Shown: positions 51,780-63,926, numbered from the stretch's first letter. The stretch: 64,000 nucleotides of DNA from Candidatus Thermofonsia Clade 1 bacterium (GCA_002794705.1 PGTK01000003.1:1-64000), one strand, 5' to 3'. The notes: generated by a model not told the origin, from the sequence alone. Translations and numbers: made by a program.

Positions 51780-53104
51780 TGAAAGTCCACCTGAAGACGC
51801 TCGGCTGCCGCTTGAATCAAAGCGAGATGGATAGCCTAGCGCGCCAATTTGTGGCAAGCGGCAACGCCCTGACCGACTCGCCCGCCGAAGCTGACCTGAT
51901 CGTGGTCAATACTTGTGCCGTGACTCAGGAGGCTGTCCGTAGCAGCCGTCAGAGCATTCATCGCTTGCATCGCGCTAATCCGCAGGCACAAATCGCTGTG
52001 ACGGGCTGCTATGCGCACCTTGCACCGGAGTCCGTCCGTCAGATGGCGGGCGTGGCATACGTGGTGGATAATCACGCCAAGGAATCGCTTGTCTCGATTG
52101 TGACGGGTGCGCCGCTCGCCTCTCTGCAGCCCTTTGACCTTGAGCCAATCGCCCGCCAAGCCCTGATCGGCGCAGGCGGCAGGACGCGCGCCTTTCTCAA
52201 GGTGCAAGACGGCTGTGATCGGCATTGCACTTTCTGCATCACGCGCATTGCACGCGGCAAGGGCAGGAGTCGTCCCATTGCGGACGTAGTGGCAGAGGCA
52301 CAAATGCTCGTGGCGCACGGCTACCGTGAGCTGGTGCTGACGGGCGTACATTTGGGCAGCTACGGTCACGATCTCGGTCAGCCCGACGGACTCGTGCATC
52401 TGTTGTGCGCCCTGCTGAGCGATACCGACGCGCCGCGCATCCGCCTCTCTTCACTAGAGCCGTGGGATTTGCCCCGCGACCTCTTCACGCTCTGGGAGGA
52501 CAGGCGCTTGTGCCGCCATTTGCACTTGCCGCTCCAGAGCGGCTGCGATGCCACGCTCAAGCGCATGGTGCGCCGCACGACTCAAGCCTCGTTCCGCGCT
52601 TTGGTCGCTCAGGTGCGCGAAATTATGCCCGATGCTGCTATCGCTACCGACGTGATCGTCGGCTTTCCCGGCGAGACCGACGAAGAATTCGCCATCAGCC
52701 GCGCCTTCATCGAGGAAATGGACTTCGCTGCGCTGCATGTCTTTCGCTACAGCCTGCGCGAGGGGACGGCAGCAGCGCGAATGCCCAATCACGTGCCTGA
52801 GCCCGTCAAGCGGGAGCGCGCTGATACACTGATTGCACTGGGCGCCCAAGGCGCCCGCCGCTTTGCTGAGCGCTTCATCGGTCAGCGCCGCCCTGTGCTG
52901 TGGGAGGCAGTCAGCGGCGCGACCGAACGCGGCTTCATCAACAACGGCTACACGGATAACTTCCTGCGCGTCCGCTGCATCACGCCGCACGTCCTGAGCA
53001 ACGCGCTCACAGACGTACGGCTGATCGGCTTTGATGACGATGAGACGCTGATCGCTGCCCTAGAAGCCGCTGAGCTGGCTCAGATCGGCGCGCCCGCGCC
53101 CTAG
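51779..53104 (+). CDS. mtaB: tRNA threonylcarbamoyladenosine methylthiotransferase MtaB-like
   Basis: 441 residues. Adds a methylthio group to t6A37 in tRNA. UPF0004 N-terminus [20 protein letters not shown] with Cys ligands in VNTCAVT and TGCYAH, radical SAM motif [12 protein letters not shown] (CxxxCxxC) and [14 protein letters not shown]. The GCRLNQ start and length fit MtaB rather than MiaB/RimO. The C-terminal TRAM domain is short. The last 45 bases overlap the convergent glyS-type gene. Confidence 0.9.
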   Translation: MKVHLKTLGCRLNQSEMDSLARQFVASGNALTDSPAEADLIVVNTCAVTQEAVRSSRQSIHRLHRANPQAQIAVTGCYAHLAPESVRQMAGVAYVVDNHAKESLVSIVTGAPLASLQPFDLEPIARQALIGAGGRTRAFLKVQDGCDRHCTFCITRIARGKGRSRPIADVVAEAQMLVAHGYRELVLTGVHLGSYGHDLGQPDGLVHLLCALLSDTDAPRIRLSSLEPWDLPRDLFTLWEDRRLCRHLHLPLQSGCDATLKRMVRRTTQASFRALVAQVREIMPDAAIATDVIVGFPGETDEEFAISRAFIEEMDFAALHVFRYSLREGTAAARMPNHVPEPVKRERADTLIALGAQGARRFAERFIGQRRPVLWEAVSGATERGFINNGYTDNFLRVRCITPHVLSNALTDVRLIGFDDDETLIAALEAAELAQIGAPAP

Positions 53105-56068
53105 ATCGGTGATGTATTGCAGCAGCGCCAGCCGATTCTCGCGCACTGCTGTGTCTTCATCCATCACCAGCACCTTGTCGAAAAACGTTGTGATGTGCGG
53201 CACAAGCTCAGTGAACGCGCTCAGGAAGGCGTCTACATTTAAGGTGGAGTCGAGCGCGGCGTGCGCCTTTTGCGCTGCAGTGTAGAGCGCCTGTGCCTCA
53301 GCGGGCGTCAACGACTCGGCGTGCAGCGTGTAGCGCGGCTTATCGCGGGTGATGCGCGCACAGCGGGCGAACGAATCGAGGATCGCGCTCCACTCGGGCT
53401 TGGCGACCCACGCCGCCAATTCGCGTCCGCCTTGCAAGGCGCGGTAGGGTCTATCGCCCTGCTCACGCAGCACTGCTGCGACTACATCATAGGGCAGACC
53501 GTATTCATCGCGCATCAGATTCTCTAGCCGTCCGATGATGAACTGCTGGACTTGCTCTAGCGCCTCAGGCGAGACTGGCACAGGCTGCTCAGCGGCGAAG
53601 ATCGGCAAGAGATCGCTCAGGCTGATGCTCAACTCGTGCTTGATCATGATCTGCACGGCGCCAAGCGCAGCGCGCCGCAATGCAAACGGATCAGCATTGG
53701 CTGTGGGCGCCAAACCGACGGCGAACAAGCCCACCAAGCTATCCAAGCGGTCTGCCAATGCTAAGAGCGCGCCCGCCTTGCTCTCAGGCAGCTGATCGCC
53801 CGCGCTTCGCGGCAAGTAGCTCTCGAAGATCGCCTGCGCCACAGCCGGCGGCTTGCCCTCGCGCAGAGCGTACTCACGCCCCATCACGCCTTCGAGCGCC
53901 GTCATCTCGATCACCATTTGCGTGCCTTGATCGGCTCTGGCAAGCGCTGCCGCCTGCGCCGCGACCTCTAACTCAGCTGCTCCCAAACCGAGCAACTGAC
54001 CTAGCGGCGCTACATAGCGGGTCAGGCGCATATTTTTATCGTAGAGCGAGCCGAGTCGCTCTTGGAAGGTCATGGTTTTGAGGCGATCAGCACGCTCCGC
54101 CAACGGACGCTTCAAATCTTCCTTGAAAAAGAAGTCAGCATCGGCAAAGCGGGCGTTCAGCACATGCTCATTGCCCTGAATCACCTCTTCGAGGAACTGA
54201 TCGTCGCCGTTGCGCACTGCGATGAAGTACGGCATGAGATTCCCGTTCGAATCCTCAATGGCGAAGTAGCGCTGCTTGTTGCGCATGACCGTGATCAGCA
54301 CCTCACGCGGCAGCGCGAGGAAGCGCGCCGGGAACGTGCCGCGCAGCGCCGTCGGCTGTTCCACCAAGTTCACCACTTCATCCAACAGACCCTCATCCTG
54401 CAGCAGCCTGCCACCGACCTGTGCCGCGAGTTGCTCTGCTTGTGTGCGGATGGTGTCGCGGCGCTCGGCGGGGTCTATGAGGATGCCCTCATGGCGCATG
54501 GCTGCGAAATACTCGGCGGGCGTGCCGATCACTATTCTAGGCGAGCCTTTCGGGCGCGTCCCACGAGTGATGGGCGCGCTCCACGTCTCGGCGTAGGCAA
54601 AAGAGAGCGGCAAGGCGCCGAAGAGCGCTAGGAACCAGCGAATCGGGCGCGAAAAAGCGACGCCACTGCTGTTCCAGCGCATGGACTCAGCAAATTTAAT
54701 ACTGCCCACTAAGTTCGGCAGGCTCTCGCTCAGCACCTCTAGCGCCGATTTGCCTTTGACCTGCACATAGGCTGCGGCGTACGTCCCGCCTTCGATCTGC
54801 ATCGGCTGCAATAGCGCGGGATCAATGCCTTGCTTGCGCGCAAAACCGAGCGCAGCTTGAGTCGGCTTGCCTTCAGCGTCAAAGGCGATGTTAGCAGCCG
54901 GTCCGCGCACAAGGCGCGCTTCATCAGGCTGCTTGGGCGCAAGGTTGCGCACGAAGACGATCAAGCGGCGCGGCGTGCCATAAATCTCGACTCCACCATG
55001 GGGAAGGCGCAAATCAGCCAACCAGACGGGCGTCGTTGCCCGCAAATGCGCTAACGCATGATCAAGATCAGCCGCAGGCAGTTCCTCCGTGCCGATCTCC
55101 AGCAAAAAGTCAGCGGGCGACTCAGGCGTTTTGAGCATTGCCATGCCGATAGCAGTCTCTTTTTCGGCATAGCGCCAACTCTTACCAATGTCCTGGAGCG
55201 GATAGCCCATCTGCTCACGCTGAGCGAGGTACGCCTTTGCCACATTGCGGCTCATAGCCGCCATGCGGCGGAAATAAGCAGCGCGCTCCGTGACGCCAAT
55301 GGCGCCGCGTGTATCCAGCACGTTGAACAAGTGGCTGCACTTCAGCACATAGTCATAGGCGGGCGCAACCAGACCCTGCTCAAGCGCACGAGCATGTTCG
55401 CGCTCATAGGCGTCATAAACCTGCTTGAGCGACTCGACATCCGCCACGTCAAAGTAGTAGCGGCAATGTTCAATCTCGCTCTGCAGGAAAATATCGCGGT
55501 AGGTGATATCATCTGTCCACTGAATGTTCCAGACAGCATCGCGCCCTTGCAAAGCGAGGGCGATTCGCTCAACCCCGTAGGTGATCTCAACGCTGATCGG
55601 ATCAAGGCGCAAGCCGCCGCTCTGCTGGAAGTAGGTGAACTGCGTGATCTCCTGCCCGTCCAGCCAGACCTCCCAGCCCAAGCCCCAGGCGCCTAACGCG
55701 GGCGATTTCCAGTTATCCTCCACAAAGCGCACGTCATGACGGCGCAAATCAATGCCCAGCGCCTCCAGACTCTGTAGGTACAGCTCCTGCGGGTTGCCCG
55801 GATCGGGCTTCAGGATGACCTGATACTGATAGTAGCTCTGCATACGGTTCGGATTTTCGCCATAGCGTCCGTCATCGGGGCGCACGCTCGGCTCTACATA
55901 AGCGACGCGCCATGGCTCAGGTCCAAGCACGCGCAGAAAGGTGGCAGGGTTGCCTGTGCCTGCGCCAACTTGCACATTATGCGGCTGCCACAGCAAGCAG
56001 CCCTGCTCTGCCCAGAATTGGTGCAGCGCCATGATCACATGCTGAAAGTATTTCCGCTGGCTGGTCAT
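53060..56068 (-). CDS. glyQS: Glycyl-tRNA synthetase, fused alpha-beta type
   Basis: 1002 residues. About 1-290 is the alpha subunit with class II core ([75 protein letters not shown]). About 310-1002 is the beta subunit ([84 protein letters not shown]-type end). Fusion of the two is known from Chlamydia and Chloroflexota-type genomes. Its 3' end overlaps mtaB by 45 bp. Confidence 0.95.
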   Translation of the reverse strand: MTSQRKYFQHVIMALHQFWAEQGCLLWQPHNVQVGAGTGNPATFLRVLGPEPWRVAYVEPSVRPDDGRYGENPNRMQSYYQYQVILKPDPGNPQELYLQSLEALGIDLRRHDVRFVEDNWKSPALGAWGLGWEVWLDGQEITQFTYFQQSGGLRLDPISVEITYGVERIALALQGRDAVWNIQWTDDITYRDIFLQSEIEHCRYYFDVADVESLKQVYDAYEREHARALEQGLVAPAYDYVLKCSHLFNVLDTRGAIGVTERAAYFRRMAAMSRNVAKAYLAQREQMGYPLQDIGKSWRYAEKETAIGMAMLKTPESPADFLLEIGTEELPAADLDHALAHLRATTPVWLADLRLPHGGVEIYGTPRRLIVFVRNLAPKQPDEARLVRGPAANIAFDAEGKPTQAALGFARKQGIDPALLQPMQIEGGTYAAAYVQVKGKSALEVLSESLPNLVGSIKFAESMRWNSSGVAFSRPIRWFLALFGALPLSFAYAETWSAPITRGTRPKGSPRIVIGTPAEYFAAMRHEGILIDPAERRDTIRTQAEQLAAQVGGRLLQDEGLLDEVVNLVEQPTALRGTFPARFLALPREVLITVMRNKQRYFAIEDSNGNLMPYFIAVRNGDDQFLEEVIQGNEHVLNARFADADFFFKEDLKRPLAERADRLKTMTFQERLGSLYDKNMRLTRYVAPLGQLLGLGAAELEVAAQAAALARADQGTQMVIEMTALEGVMGREYALREGKPPAVAQAIFESYLPRSAGDQLPESKAGALLALADRLDSLVGLFAVGLAPTANADPFALRRAALGAVQIMIKHELSISLSDLLPIFAAEQPVPVSPEALEQVQQFIIGRLENLMRDEYGLPYDVVAAVLREQGDRPYRALQGGRELAAWVAKPEWSAILDSFARCARITRDKPRYTLHAESLTPAEAQALYTAAQKAHAALDSTLNVDAFLSAFTELVPHITTFFDKVLVMDEDTAVRENRLALLQYITDLGRGRADLSQLSGF

Positions 56069-56111
56069 AGAAATTCCTGACTAGTGTGGTTGTGAGACGA
56101 GTCAGGCGTGG

Positions 56112-56121
56112 ATTATAGCAC
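56112..56121 (-). promoter_or_regulatory. -10 element of the glycyl-tRNA synthetase gene
   Basis: GTGCTATAAT on the minus strand, about 44 bases before the start codon. Confidence 0.45.
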
Positions 56122-56168
56122 GCGCTATAGCGCGCAAGCGCGTGTGGGGCAACTGCCTGCTCAGCGGG

Positions 56169-56903
56169 CTACCAATTGGGCGCGTCGCCCATTGCATCCT
56201 TGCGCAGGGCAGTGGTCTCGGTATCAGTCACCCAGAAGGCGGCAAGCCAATGGATCAGCTGGCGGAACGGCTCAGGCGGCAAACGGCAAGCGGCATTCAC
56301 CTGATGGATTCCAAAGGCATAAATGCGCGCAAAGCCCTCATGGGCGCTGACCACCAGATAGTCGCGCTCCCAGCGTTTCGCTGTCCAGAGAATGCTCGTG
56401 CCAGTGCGCCGCCGAATCAAATCAAGAAAGCGCTTGCGCTGTGCATCGGCAATCGCACCGAAGGTGAAATGGGCTGCGATCATGCCACCATAGACGAAGT
56501 CAGCCTCAAAGGTGCCGTCAATGCCGTGCAAGTCAATGTTCAGACTCGCCGACTCATCCTGCGCCTTGAATTGAGCAAAGCCACGGCGAGCGCGCTTGCC
56601 GGGCGGCGGATCAAAGGTGGCAGAAGAGAGCAGCGGCGGGCTAGGAAAACGACGGCTGAGTTCCTCATCAAGGTCAAGTTTGCCGATGAAGAATTGCTGC
56701 AGCAAGTGCGGCACACCGCTCTGAATGCTTTGGCGGCTCTCAGAGGCTTCGGTCTGCAGGCGCTTGCGATCTTCGTTGCGGATGCGCGCTGTGGTCTCCC
56801 GCGCAATGCGGATCAGCTCTTCAACAGGCATTCCGCCGACGGAATCAGGTTCCTCCATCGGCTGCGAGGCAACAGTTCCGGGCAGATCGGCGCGACTAGA
56901 CAT
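56169..56903 (-). CDS. Unknown cytosolic protein
   Basis: 244 residues. Helical N-terminus with VEELIRIARETTARIRNEDR and KRLQTEASESRQSI, a Pro-rich middle (PPLLSSATFDPPPGKRAR), then an alpha/beta C-terminal half (SLNIDLHGIDGTFEADFVYG, DAQRKRFLDLIRRRTGTSIL, KRWERDYLVVSAHEGFARIY). No signal peptide. I recognise no family. The gap to rpiA on the same strand is 206 bp and holds nothing obvious. Confidence 0.6.
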   Translation of the reverse strand: MSSRADLPGTVASQPMEEPDSVGGMPVEELIRIARETTARIRNEDRKRLQTEASESRQSIQSGVPHLLQQFFIGKLDLDEELSRRFPSPPLLSSATFDPPPGKRARRGFAQFKAQDESASLNIDLHGIDGTFEADFVYGGMIAAHFTFGAIADAQRKRFLDLIRRRTGTSILWTAKRWERDYLVVSAHEGFARIYAFGIHQVNAACRLPPEPFRQLIHWLAAFWVTDTETTALRKDAMGDAPNW

Positions 56904-57109
56904 ACAACAGCATCCTACTCATTTACAACTTTTATTCAAGCCCAAATCGGGCAGTTCGTCAAGTTGTTAATCTGCCTATGCCAAAGATTGGAGAGGCGCT
57001 GAAGCTAACTTTAACGTCTCATGGCACATCAACGCCTCTCTGCACTGCTTGCACTGCGTTTCACTGAAGCAGCACTTATGGAAAGTTTGACAGACCGCAG
57101 CGCACACTC

Positions 57110-57808
57110 TCAAACATTGCCGCGTGTGATACGCCGAATGCCGCCTGCACTGGCGACGATCACCTCAGTTGCCATGCTCAGGAACAAGCCGTGTTCTACG
57201 ATCCCTGCCCGCGCCTTGATGCGCGCCGCCAAATCTTTTGGATCGTCAATCGGACCGAAGTTGCAGTCGAGGATCAAGTTGCCCTGATCTGTGTGGAAAG
57301 GCGCGCCGTCTATCTCACGGAGCGTCACTTTGGCGCCCAGCGACTCCAAGTAGCGCAACTGCGTGCGCCAGCCGAACGAGACAACTTCAACAGGCAGGTG
57401 CCAGCGCGTGCCGAGCTTGGGCGAGAGCTTCGAGTCGTCAATCACGATGACCTCACGGCGGCTGATCTGCGCCACGATTTTCTCACGCAGCAAGGCGCCG
57501 CCGCCGCCCTTGATCAAGTTCAGGTCAGGATCAACCTCATCGGCGCCATCAATGGTCAGATCGATCTCGATAACGTCATCTAGATCGATCAGCGGGATGT
57601 TGAGCGCTTGCGCCTCTTGCTCAATGCGCCGTGAGGTCGGCACGCCGCGCACATCGCGCAGCTTGCCAACCTGAATGGCTTCAGCGAGACGGCGCAAAGC
57701 GTGACTGGCAGTGCTGCCGCTCCCCAAGCCGATGATCATCCCCGACTCGATCAGTTCCACAGCGCGCTCAGCGGCGCGCCGCTTGAGGAGGTCTACATCC
57801 GCGCTCAT
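57110..57808 (-). CDS. rpiA: Ribose-5-phosphate isomerase A
   Basis: 232 residues. Interconverts ribose-5-phosphate and ribulose-5-phosphate. Contains [38 protein letters not shown] (catalytic Asp), [13 protein letters not shown] (catalytic Glu), [10 protein letters not shown] (Lys) and [12 protein letters not shown]. It follows the transaldolase-isomerase fusion by two bases, so pentose-phosphate steps are coupled in one transcript. Confidence 0.95.
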   Translation of the reverse strand: MSADVDLLKRRAAERAVELIESGMIIGLGSGSTASHALRRLAEAIQVGKLRDVRGVPTSRRIEQEAQALNIPLIDLDDVIEIDLTIDGADEVDPDLNLIKGGGGALLREKIVAQISRREVIVIDDSKLSPKLGTRWHLPVEVVSFGWRTQLRYLESLGAKVTLREIDGAPFHTDQGNLILDCNFGPIDDPKDLAARIKARAGIVEHGLFLSMATEVIVASAGGIRRITRGNV

Positions 57809-57810
57809 GG

Positions 57811-60612
57811 TTATAGTCCTTCTAACAAGGTGCGCAGGCTGCTGCTCACGTCCGCGCCCAGATCAAGGCGTATGATGCGCCGTCCGCCCTCGCGCAGCGC
57901 CTGAGCATCGCCCAGTGCCTGCGCTAACTTCAAAACGCCAAAGGTCGCTGATGACTCAGGCTTGCCCGCCTCATCAGGAATGGGCAGGTCTTGGTTTGGT
58001 GTATTGGTCAGTTGGATGAACGCGCCCAAGCCTGCATCGCCCTTGTGTAGCTGACCCGTGCTGTGCAAAAAGCGCGGTCCGTAGCCAACTGTAACGGCAC
58101 GCTTGGTTAGATCGCGCAGGCGCAGGCGCAACTGGCTGAGCAGCGCGTCGGTCTCAGGCGTGGGCGGCAAATAGGCGTGCAACGCGATGTAGCCATGCTC
58201 CGGCGTTGCCGTAGCAAACGCCTTGAGCGCCTCCGCGATGCTTGCGCCATGCACATCCGCCCCGTAAAGCGCCAAAGTGCCCTCAGTCAGTGCAGGAGTC
58301 TGTGCAGGCAGGGCGCCTTGCTGGCGATACGCTGCCAACATCTGGCGCGCCGCGACCTTTGCGCTCTCCACGTTCGGCTGATCAAACGGGTTAATGCCCA
58401 GCACGTAGCCTGCCACAGCCGTCGCCAACTCCCACAGGAAAATCTGCCCGCCTAGGTCATGGACATCGCGCAAAGCGAAGCGCACAGTCGGCTGACCCGC
58501 CTGCTCAAGCGCTGCGATTGCCGCCTCGCAGCTTGAGTCGCCCTCTAGCTGCAGATAGACAAACAGCCGATCGGCGCCGTAAGCCTCAGGCGCGCCTAGC
58601 GGCTCATTCACCACAGGCAGAATGCCCTTGCCCTCTTTGCCCGTTGACTCAGCGATCAGCTGCTCTACCCAATCGCCAAAAGCAGCAATAGGCTCGCTGA
58701 TGAGGAAAGTGACCTTATCGCGTTCGATCAGCGCCATCTCGCCTAGAATCGCGCCTAGCCACGCCGCAGGATTGTAGACCGCGTCATGGGCAGGACTGCA
58801 CAACGCCTGCATCTGCTCAGCGCGCTCCAGCAAACGCGGCAAGTAGATTCCGTCAAGTGCCGCAGGCACTAAGCCGAAATACGAAAGCGCTGAGTAGCGC
58901 CCGCCAATTTCAGGATCGTTCAGGAACGTGGCGCGGAATTGATAATCCTTTGCCAATTGCTCAATGGCGCTGTTCGGATCAGTGATGGCGATGAAATGTC
59001 CGCCTGCCTTCGCTGCGTCACCCTCATACGCCTTCAAGACCAGATTGTAGAACGTCTTGAAGAGCGAGAGGGTCTCGATTGTGCCGCCAGACTTGGTCGA
59101 GATGATGTAGAGCGTCCGTTGAGGCGGGAAGCGCTCAATGAAGCTGCGGATGTGGTCAGGATCAGTGCTATCCAGCACATGCACATCCAAATTGCCAACG
59201 CTAGTGCCGTAAACTTTGGCGAACATCTCTGGAGCGAGGCTAGAGCCGCCCATGCCCAGCAGCACCACCTGCTGCATCCCATCTGCCCAGGCCTCATCGG
59301 TCAGCGCGTAGAGCCGCTCTAGAATGGCTGAGTCGTTCATGCGCGTGGCGATGTTCAGCCAGCCCAAGCGATTGACAATCTCAGTCGGATCGGGCTTCCA
59401 GACCGTGTGATCCCTTACGTACATGCGCTGAATGATGTCATGTGCATCCATCTGATCCAAGCGCGCACGGACTCGCGCCCACGCCTCGCCTAGGTTCGCG
59501 TAGCGCCGCTGCGATTCTGAGAGCAGGCGCTCGCGCTTGAGTTCGATGCTATCCATCAGTGCCTCAAACGACTTGGCGAACGATGCTACGCCCTCGCGCA
59601 AGAGCTGCGCCGTGACTGCGTCCATGTCAATACCTAGCGCTGCCAAGCGCTCCAGCTGTGCTTTTGCCTCATCCAAGCCTTGCTCAATGGTCAGGGCGAC
59701 CACAGCGTGATCCTGCAATGCCTCCAAAGTGGCAGGCGGCACGGTATTGACGGTATCCGCGCCGATCAGGTTATCCACATAGATTGTATCGGGATAGTTC
59801 GGATTTTTCGTGCTGGTGCTCGCCCACAGCGGACGCTGTACCCGTGCGCCTAGCGCCTTTAGCCGCTCCCAGCGCTCGCCGCTGAAGACTTGGCGAAAGG
59901 CTTGATAGGCGAGCTTGGCATTGGCAATGGCGATCTTGCCCTGTAGCTCAGTGTTGCCCAACTTTGCCAGTTCAGCGTCCACAAGGGTATCTACGCGGCT
60001 GATGAAAAACGAGGCAACCGACGCCACACGCGCCAGATCGCCGCCGCGCTCTGCCAATAGCTCTAAGCCACGCAGATACGCCTCCATCACGGCGCGATAC
60101 GCCTCTAGGGCAAAGATCAGCGTGACGTTGATGTTGATGCCTTCGCTGATGAGCGTCTGAATGGCAGGAATGCCCTCAGGCGTGGCAGGCACCTTGATCA
60201 TCACGTTCGGTCGCCCGACTTCGGCGAACAGACGGCGCGCCTCAGCGATTGTGCCTTCGGTATCGTGCGCCAACTTTGGACTAACCTCAAGGCTGATGTA
60301 GCCGTCTACGCCGTTGGTCTGCTCATAGACGGGCTGCAGGATATCAGCGGCAGCGCGGATATCGGCGATTGCCAATGCCTCATAGATTTCCTCTACCGAT
60401 TTGCCCGCCTGCACCAGACTCTGCAGGGCTGTATCGTAGTCCGTGCTGCCGGCAATGGCGCGCTCAAAAATGGTCGGGTTGCTGGTCACGCCCAGCACGC
60501 CTTGCTCAACCAACTTACGCAGCCCGCCCGATTCCAAGAGCGAGCGGCGGATGTTGTCATACCAGATGGATTGCCCAAGCGCAGCGAGGGCGTGTGCTTT
60601 TGTGGTTGTCAT
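57811..60612 (-). CDS. Transaldolase / glucose-6-phosphate isomerase fusion
   Basis: 933 residues from ATG 60612 (GGAG upstream; an earlier ATG at 60675 has none). About 1-360 is transaldolase ([60 protein letters not shown] with the Schiff-base Lys). About 390-933 is PGI ([49 protein letters not shown]). The fused enzyme links the non-oxidative pentose-phosphate pathway with glycolysis/gluconeogenesis. Bacterial Tal-Pgi fusions are known in several phyla including Chloroflexota. Confidence 0.94.
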   Translation of the reverse strand: MTTTKAHALAALGQSIWYDNIRRSLLESGGLRKLVEQGVLGVTSNPTIFERAIAGSTDYDTALQSLVQAGKSVEEIYEALAIADIRAAADILQPVYEQTNGVDGYISLEVSPKLAHDTEGTIAEARRLFAEVGRPNVMIKVPATPEGIPAIQTLISEGININVTLIFALEAYRAVMEAYLRGLELLAERGGDLARVASVASFFISRVDTLVDAELAKLGNTELQGKIAIANAKLAYQAFRQVFSGERWERLKALGARVQRPLWASTSTKNPNYPDTIYVDNLIGADTVNTVPPATLEALQDHAVVALTIEQGLDEAKAQLERLAALGIDMDAVTAQLLREGVASFAKSFEALMDSIELKRERLLSESQRRYANLGEAWARVRARLDQMDAHDIIQRMYVRDHTVWKPDPTEIVNRLGWLNIATRMNDSAILERLYALTDEAWADGMQQVVLLGMGGSSLAPEMFAKVYGTSVGNLDVHVLDSTDPDHIRSFIERFPPQRTLYIISTKSGGTIETLSLFKTFYNLVLKAYEGDAAKAGGHFIAITDPNSAIEQLAKDYQFRATFLNDPEIGGRYSALSYFGLVPAALDGIYLPRLLERAEQMQALCSPAHDAVYNPAAWLGAILGEMALIERDKVTFLISEPIAAFGDWVEQLIAESTGKEGKGILPVVNEPLGAPEAYGADRLFVYLQLEGDSSCEAAIAALEQAGQPTVRFALRDVHDLGGQIFLWELATAVAGYVLGINPFDQPNVESAKVAARQMLAAYRQQGALPAQTPALTEGTLALYGADVHGASIAEALKAFATATPEHGYIALHAYLPPTPETDALLSQLRLRLRDLTKRAVTVGYGPRFLHSTGQLHKGDAGLGAFIQLTNTPNQDLPIPDEAGKPESSATFGVLKLAQALGDAQALREGGRRIIRLDLGADVSSSLRTLLEGL

Positions 60613-60917
60613 CTGAATGCTCCATTCATTCAAGGGGCGGCGCGTCGTTTGGAGGCGGCGCGCTGTTGGATTCAAATCAAGCTGGTTTATGCTACAGATT
60701 GTAATACAAACTGTGTTAAGCGTTCAACACAACTTGTGCGCGCAGAGCAACCCTTGTCTGAGCGACATGGCTCAAGGTCACGCCTTATCTTAACATTCTC
60801 ATAAAGTTTTTTTGCTAGACTTTTAATTGAAACGCCATTTAGCGTTAATTGACCTATGCTACCCTTGCAGCGGTCAAAGTTGTTCTCACTATCAGATGCA
60901 TGAGGAGACTTTCTCGC
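60613..60917. other. 305-bp divergent intergenic region
   Basis: Lies between the tal-pgi start (minus) and the binding protein start (plus), so both promoters must be here. It is markedly more AT-rich than its surroundings, with a run of T near 60810. I cannot assign a convincing -35/-10 pair and see no coding potential. Confidence 0.5.
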
Positions 60918-62267
60918 ATGAACATCCGCAAGTTTGTGATCGCTTTTGTGGCACTGGCGCTGATGGTAGGCGTTTTTTCTTTGCCTGCCGTTGCCCAAGA
61001 AAAGACCGACGTCAAGGTCTGGATCGCTTTCACTGATGCGCGTCTCGACTGGTCGCGCGAGCGCGCCGCTGAGTTCAATCAGCTCTACCCGCAGTTCAAT
61101 GTCACGGTAGATGGCTATGCCAACTACGAGGAAATTCAGCAGGCAACTGACCTCGCCATTCAGCAGAACAATCCGCCTGCCATTGTGCAGTGGTTCGAAG
61201 TCGGCACACAGCGCGCCCGCGATTTCGGCTACTTCAAGAGCATTGCCGATGCCCTAGAGGGGCGTACTGAGGTCAACGGCGTGCCGATCAACTTCGATGA
61301 CTTCATCGCGCCCGTTGTGGACTACTACACGCTTGACGGCAAGTTCACCTCAATGCCTTGGAACAGCTCCTCGCCCACGCTCTACACCAACATCGCTATG
61401 ATGAAGGAACTGGGCTTGGAGACGCCGCCCGCCACTTGGCAGGAGCTGGAAGCTGCTTGCGCCAAGGTCATGGAGATGAAGGCGAAGCTGGGCGTTGATG
61501 GCTGCGTGACCTGGCCCAACCACGGCTGGTTCGTGGAGCAGTGGATGGCGCAGCGCAACGCGCTCTTCGTCAACAACGGCAACGGACGCGATGCTCGCGC
61601 CACTGAGACCTTCCTCGATAGCGAGGATATGATCGCCATCATCTCTTGGTGGCAGAAGATGTATCAGCAGGGCTATTACATCTATAGCGGTCGCCAGCGC
61701 GACTGGAACGCCACCGAGCAGGCGATCCAGAGCGGCAAGGTGCCGTTTATCATCACCTCCAGCGCTGATACTGCCAACATCACTAACGCAGCGAAGGCGA
61801 ACGGCATTGACATCCTGACCAGCCGTATGCCCTACGACGCTGAGAAGGGCTGGACAGGCAACCTGATCGGCGGCGCCAGCCTGTGGCTCGTGGACGGCTT
61901 GCCTGACAAGATGGAAGAGGGCGCTCTGACCTTCCTGCTGTGGTTCACCAACACTGAGAATATCGCTGAGTGGCACAAGGCAACGGGCTACCTGCCGCTG
62001 CGCAACAGCTCGGTTGAACTGCTGGAAAAGGAAGGCTGGTTCGAGAAGAATCCGAACTTCCTGACCGCTGTGGAGCAGATTCGCCAGACGACCGTCACGC
62101 CTGCCACTCGCGGCGCCTTGCTCGGCACCTTCCCGCAGACCCGCAACATCATCACGCGCACGATGGAAGAGCTGATGCTGCAGGGCGGCGATCCCGTCGC
62201 GGCGATGAAAGCGGCAAAGGCTGAGGCGGATAAGCTGCTCAAGGAATACAACGCGCTCTACGAGTAA
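60918..62267 (+). CDS. Ugp-type extracellular solute-binding protein, second copy
   Basis: 449 residues from ATG 60918. Signal peptide MNIRKFVIAFVALALMVGVF with cleavage near AVAQ. Shares words with the receptor at 12549 (MPWNSSSPTLYTN versus MPWNASNPILYYN, NGRDARATETF versus NGRSARATEVF, YYIYSGR versus YYTYTGR). No permeases follow in the window: the gene is monocistronic and closed by a strong hairpin. It could supply the same permease pair with another ligand or belong to an importer outside the window. Confidence 0.87.
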   Translation: MNIRKFVIAFVALALMVGVFSLPAVAQEKTDVKVWIAFTDARLDWSRERAAEFNQLYPQFNVTVDGYANYEEIQQATDLAIQQNNPPAIVQWFEVGTQRARDFGYFKSIADALEGRTEVNGVPINFDDFIAPVVDYYTLDGKFTSMPWNSSSPTLYTNIAMMKELGLETPPATWQELEAACAKVMEMKAKLGVDGCVTWPNHGWFVEQWMAQRNALFVNNGNGRDARATETFLDSEDMIAIISWWQKMYQQGYYIYSGRQRDWNATEQAIQSGKVPFIITSSADTANITNAAKANGIDILTSRMPYDAEKGWTGNLIGGASLWLVDGLPDKMEEGALTFLLWFTNTENIAEWHKATGYLPLRNSSVELLEKEGWFEKNPNFLTAVEQIRQTTVTPATRGALLGTFPQTRNIITRTMEELMLQGGDPVAAMKAAKAEADKLLKEYNALYE

Positions 62268-62300
62268 GTCGCACGCTCTCACGCTGTATTGCAGTCAAGG

Positions 62301-62331
62301 CAGAGGCAAGGCACGTGCAGCCTTGCCTCTG
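62301..62331 (+). terminator. Terminator of the second binding protein gene
   Basis: CAGAGGCAAGGC (62301-62312) pairs perfectly with 62320-62331 over a 7-base loop; TTGTT follows. Confidence 0.75.
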
Positions 62332-62360
62332 TTGTTCATAAATGCCGCCTGCGCTATAAT
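62332..62360 (+). promoter_or_regulatory. Promoter of gatA
   Basis: TTGTTC (62332-62337), 17 bases, TATAAT (62355-62360) preceded by GCGC. It starts at the foot of the terminator hairpin. Confidence 0.65.
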
Positions 62361-62397
62361 GATCGTCGTTTCGTGCAGCCAAACGCAGTGACATCTG

Positions 62398-63864
62398 ATG
62401 AATCTAACTGATCTGACCCTGACTGAAGCGCTGGCAGCGCTACAGGCGCGCCAAATCAGCGCCCTAGAGCTGACTCAGGCGCACCTTACCCGCATTGAGA
62501 GCCTTGAGCCGCGCATTGGCGCCTATTTGACTGTAACCGCTGACCTTGCCCTTGAGCAGGCACGCCGCGCTGATGCGCGCCGTGCGCAAGGCGAAGAGTC
62601 GCCCTTGCTGGGCGTGCCGCTCGGCATTAAGGACGTGCTGTGCACTGAGGGCGTGCAAACCACGGCTGGCTCGCGCATCTTGGAGGGCTTTGTGCCGCCC
62701 TACACTGCAACTGCTGTCCAAAAGTTGTTTGAGAGCGGCGCGATCATGCTCGGCAAGACCAACACTGACGAATTCGCCATGGGCTCGTCCACGGAGAATA
62801 GCGCCTATCATCTCACGCGCAATCCGCATCGCTTAGATCGGATTCCGGGCGGCAGCAGCGGCGGGAGCGCAGCAGCGGTTGCGGCGCGCATGGCGCTTGG
62901 CGCGCTCGGCACGGATACCGGCGGCTCGGTGCGGCAGCCGGCAGCCATGTGCGGGATCGTCGGCATTAAGCCAAGTTATGGGCGCGTCTCGCGCTATGGG
63001 CTGATCGCCTTTGCCTCTTCGCTCGATCAGATCGGCACGTTTGGGCGCACCGTCCGCGATGCTGCGCTGCTTTTGCAGGTGATCGCCGGTCACGATCCAA
63101 TGGACTCGACCAGCGTGAATACGCCTGTCCCTGATTACAGCGCGGCGCTCACGGGCGAGGTGAAGGGCGTGCGAATCGGCGTGCCGAAGGAATATTTCAT
63201 CAGCGGGATGCAGCCAGAGGTCGAATCGGCTGTGCGTGCCGCCATTGCGCACTTGGAGTCGCTTGGCGCTGAGGTGCGCGAGGTCAGTTTGCCGCACACG
63301 GACTACGGCTTGCCAATCTATTACTTGATCGCCCCCGCGGAAGCAAGCGCAAATTTAGCGCGCTTTGACGGCGTGCGCTACGGTCCGCGCTTTGCCGACG
63401 GGCGCGGCATGTGGGAGATGTACCGCAATACACGCGGCAAGGGCTTCGGCAAGGAAGTGAAGCGGCGCATCATGCTTGGCACGTATGCACTCTCTGCTGG
63501 TTATTACGATGCTTACTATCTGAAGGCGCAAAAGGGACGCACGCTGATCAAGCGCGACTTCGACCGCGCCTTTGCGGATGTAGATGTGATCGTGACGCCG
63601 ACGGCGCCGCGCACTGCCTTCCGACTGGGCGAAAAGGTAGATGATCCCTTGCAGATGTACCTTGAGGATATTTTCACGCTGCCTGTGAACTTGGCGGGCA
63701 TTTGTGGCATCAGCTTGCCGTGCGGCTACGATAATGAGAGCCTGCCTATCGGCTTGCAGATTTTGGCGCCTGCCTTCGGCGAAGAAAAGGCGCTGCGCGT
63801 CGCTTATGCCTATGAGCAAAGCACGGATTGGCACAAGCGCGCACCTGCCTATCTTGAAAATTAG
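62398..63864 (+). CDS. gatA: Asp-tRNA(Asn)/Glu-tRNA(Gln) amidotransferase subunit A
   Basis: 488 residues. Amidase that supplies ammonia from glutamine for transamidation of mischarged tRNA together with GatB and GatC. Amidase signature: [10 protein letters not shown] (Lys), [20 protein letters not shown] (Ser-cisSer), [20 protein letters not shown] (Ser), [24 protein letters not shown] region. gatB and gatC are not in the window. The chosen ATG 62398 fits the usual N-terminus ([20 protein letters not shown]). Confidence 0.94.
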   Translation: MNLTDLTLTEALAALQARQISALELTQAHLTRIESLEPRIGAYLTVTADLALEQARRADARRAQGEESPLLGVPLGIKDVLCTEGVQTTAGSRILEGFVPPYTATAVQKLFESGAIMLGKTNTDEFAMGSSTENSAYHLTRNPHRLDRIPGGSSGGSAAAVAARMALGALGTDTGGSVRQPAAMCGIVGIKPSYGRVSRYGLIAFASSLDQIGTFGRTVRDAALLLQVIAGHDPMDSTSVNTPVPDYSAALTGEVKGVRIGVPKEYFISGMQPEVESAVRAAIAHLESLGAEVREVSLPHTDYGLPIYYLIAPAEASANLARFDGVRYGPRFADGRGMWEMYRNTRGKGFGKEVKRRIMLGTYALSAGYYDAYYLKAQKGRTLIKRDFDRAFADVDVIVTPTAPRTAFRLGEKVDDPLQMYLEDIFTLPVNLAGICGISLPCGYDNESLPIGLQILAPAFGEEKALRVAYAYEQSTDWHKRAPAYLEN

Positions 63865-63926
63865 GCGCTGTACGCTTTAGAACGCTGCTGTACAGCCGCC
63901 CTGAAAAAAGCGAAGGAGTTTTCTTT

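Noticed and set aside
61350..62282. 310-codon minus-strand frame
   Set aside because: Antisense to the second Ugp-type binding protein; no motif, no ribosome site.
63864..63900. Terminator after gatA
   Set aside because: A stem of about ten pairs with a bulge and a 16-base loop exists, but without a T-run and with poor symmetry; not strong enough to list.
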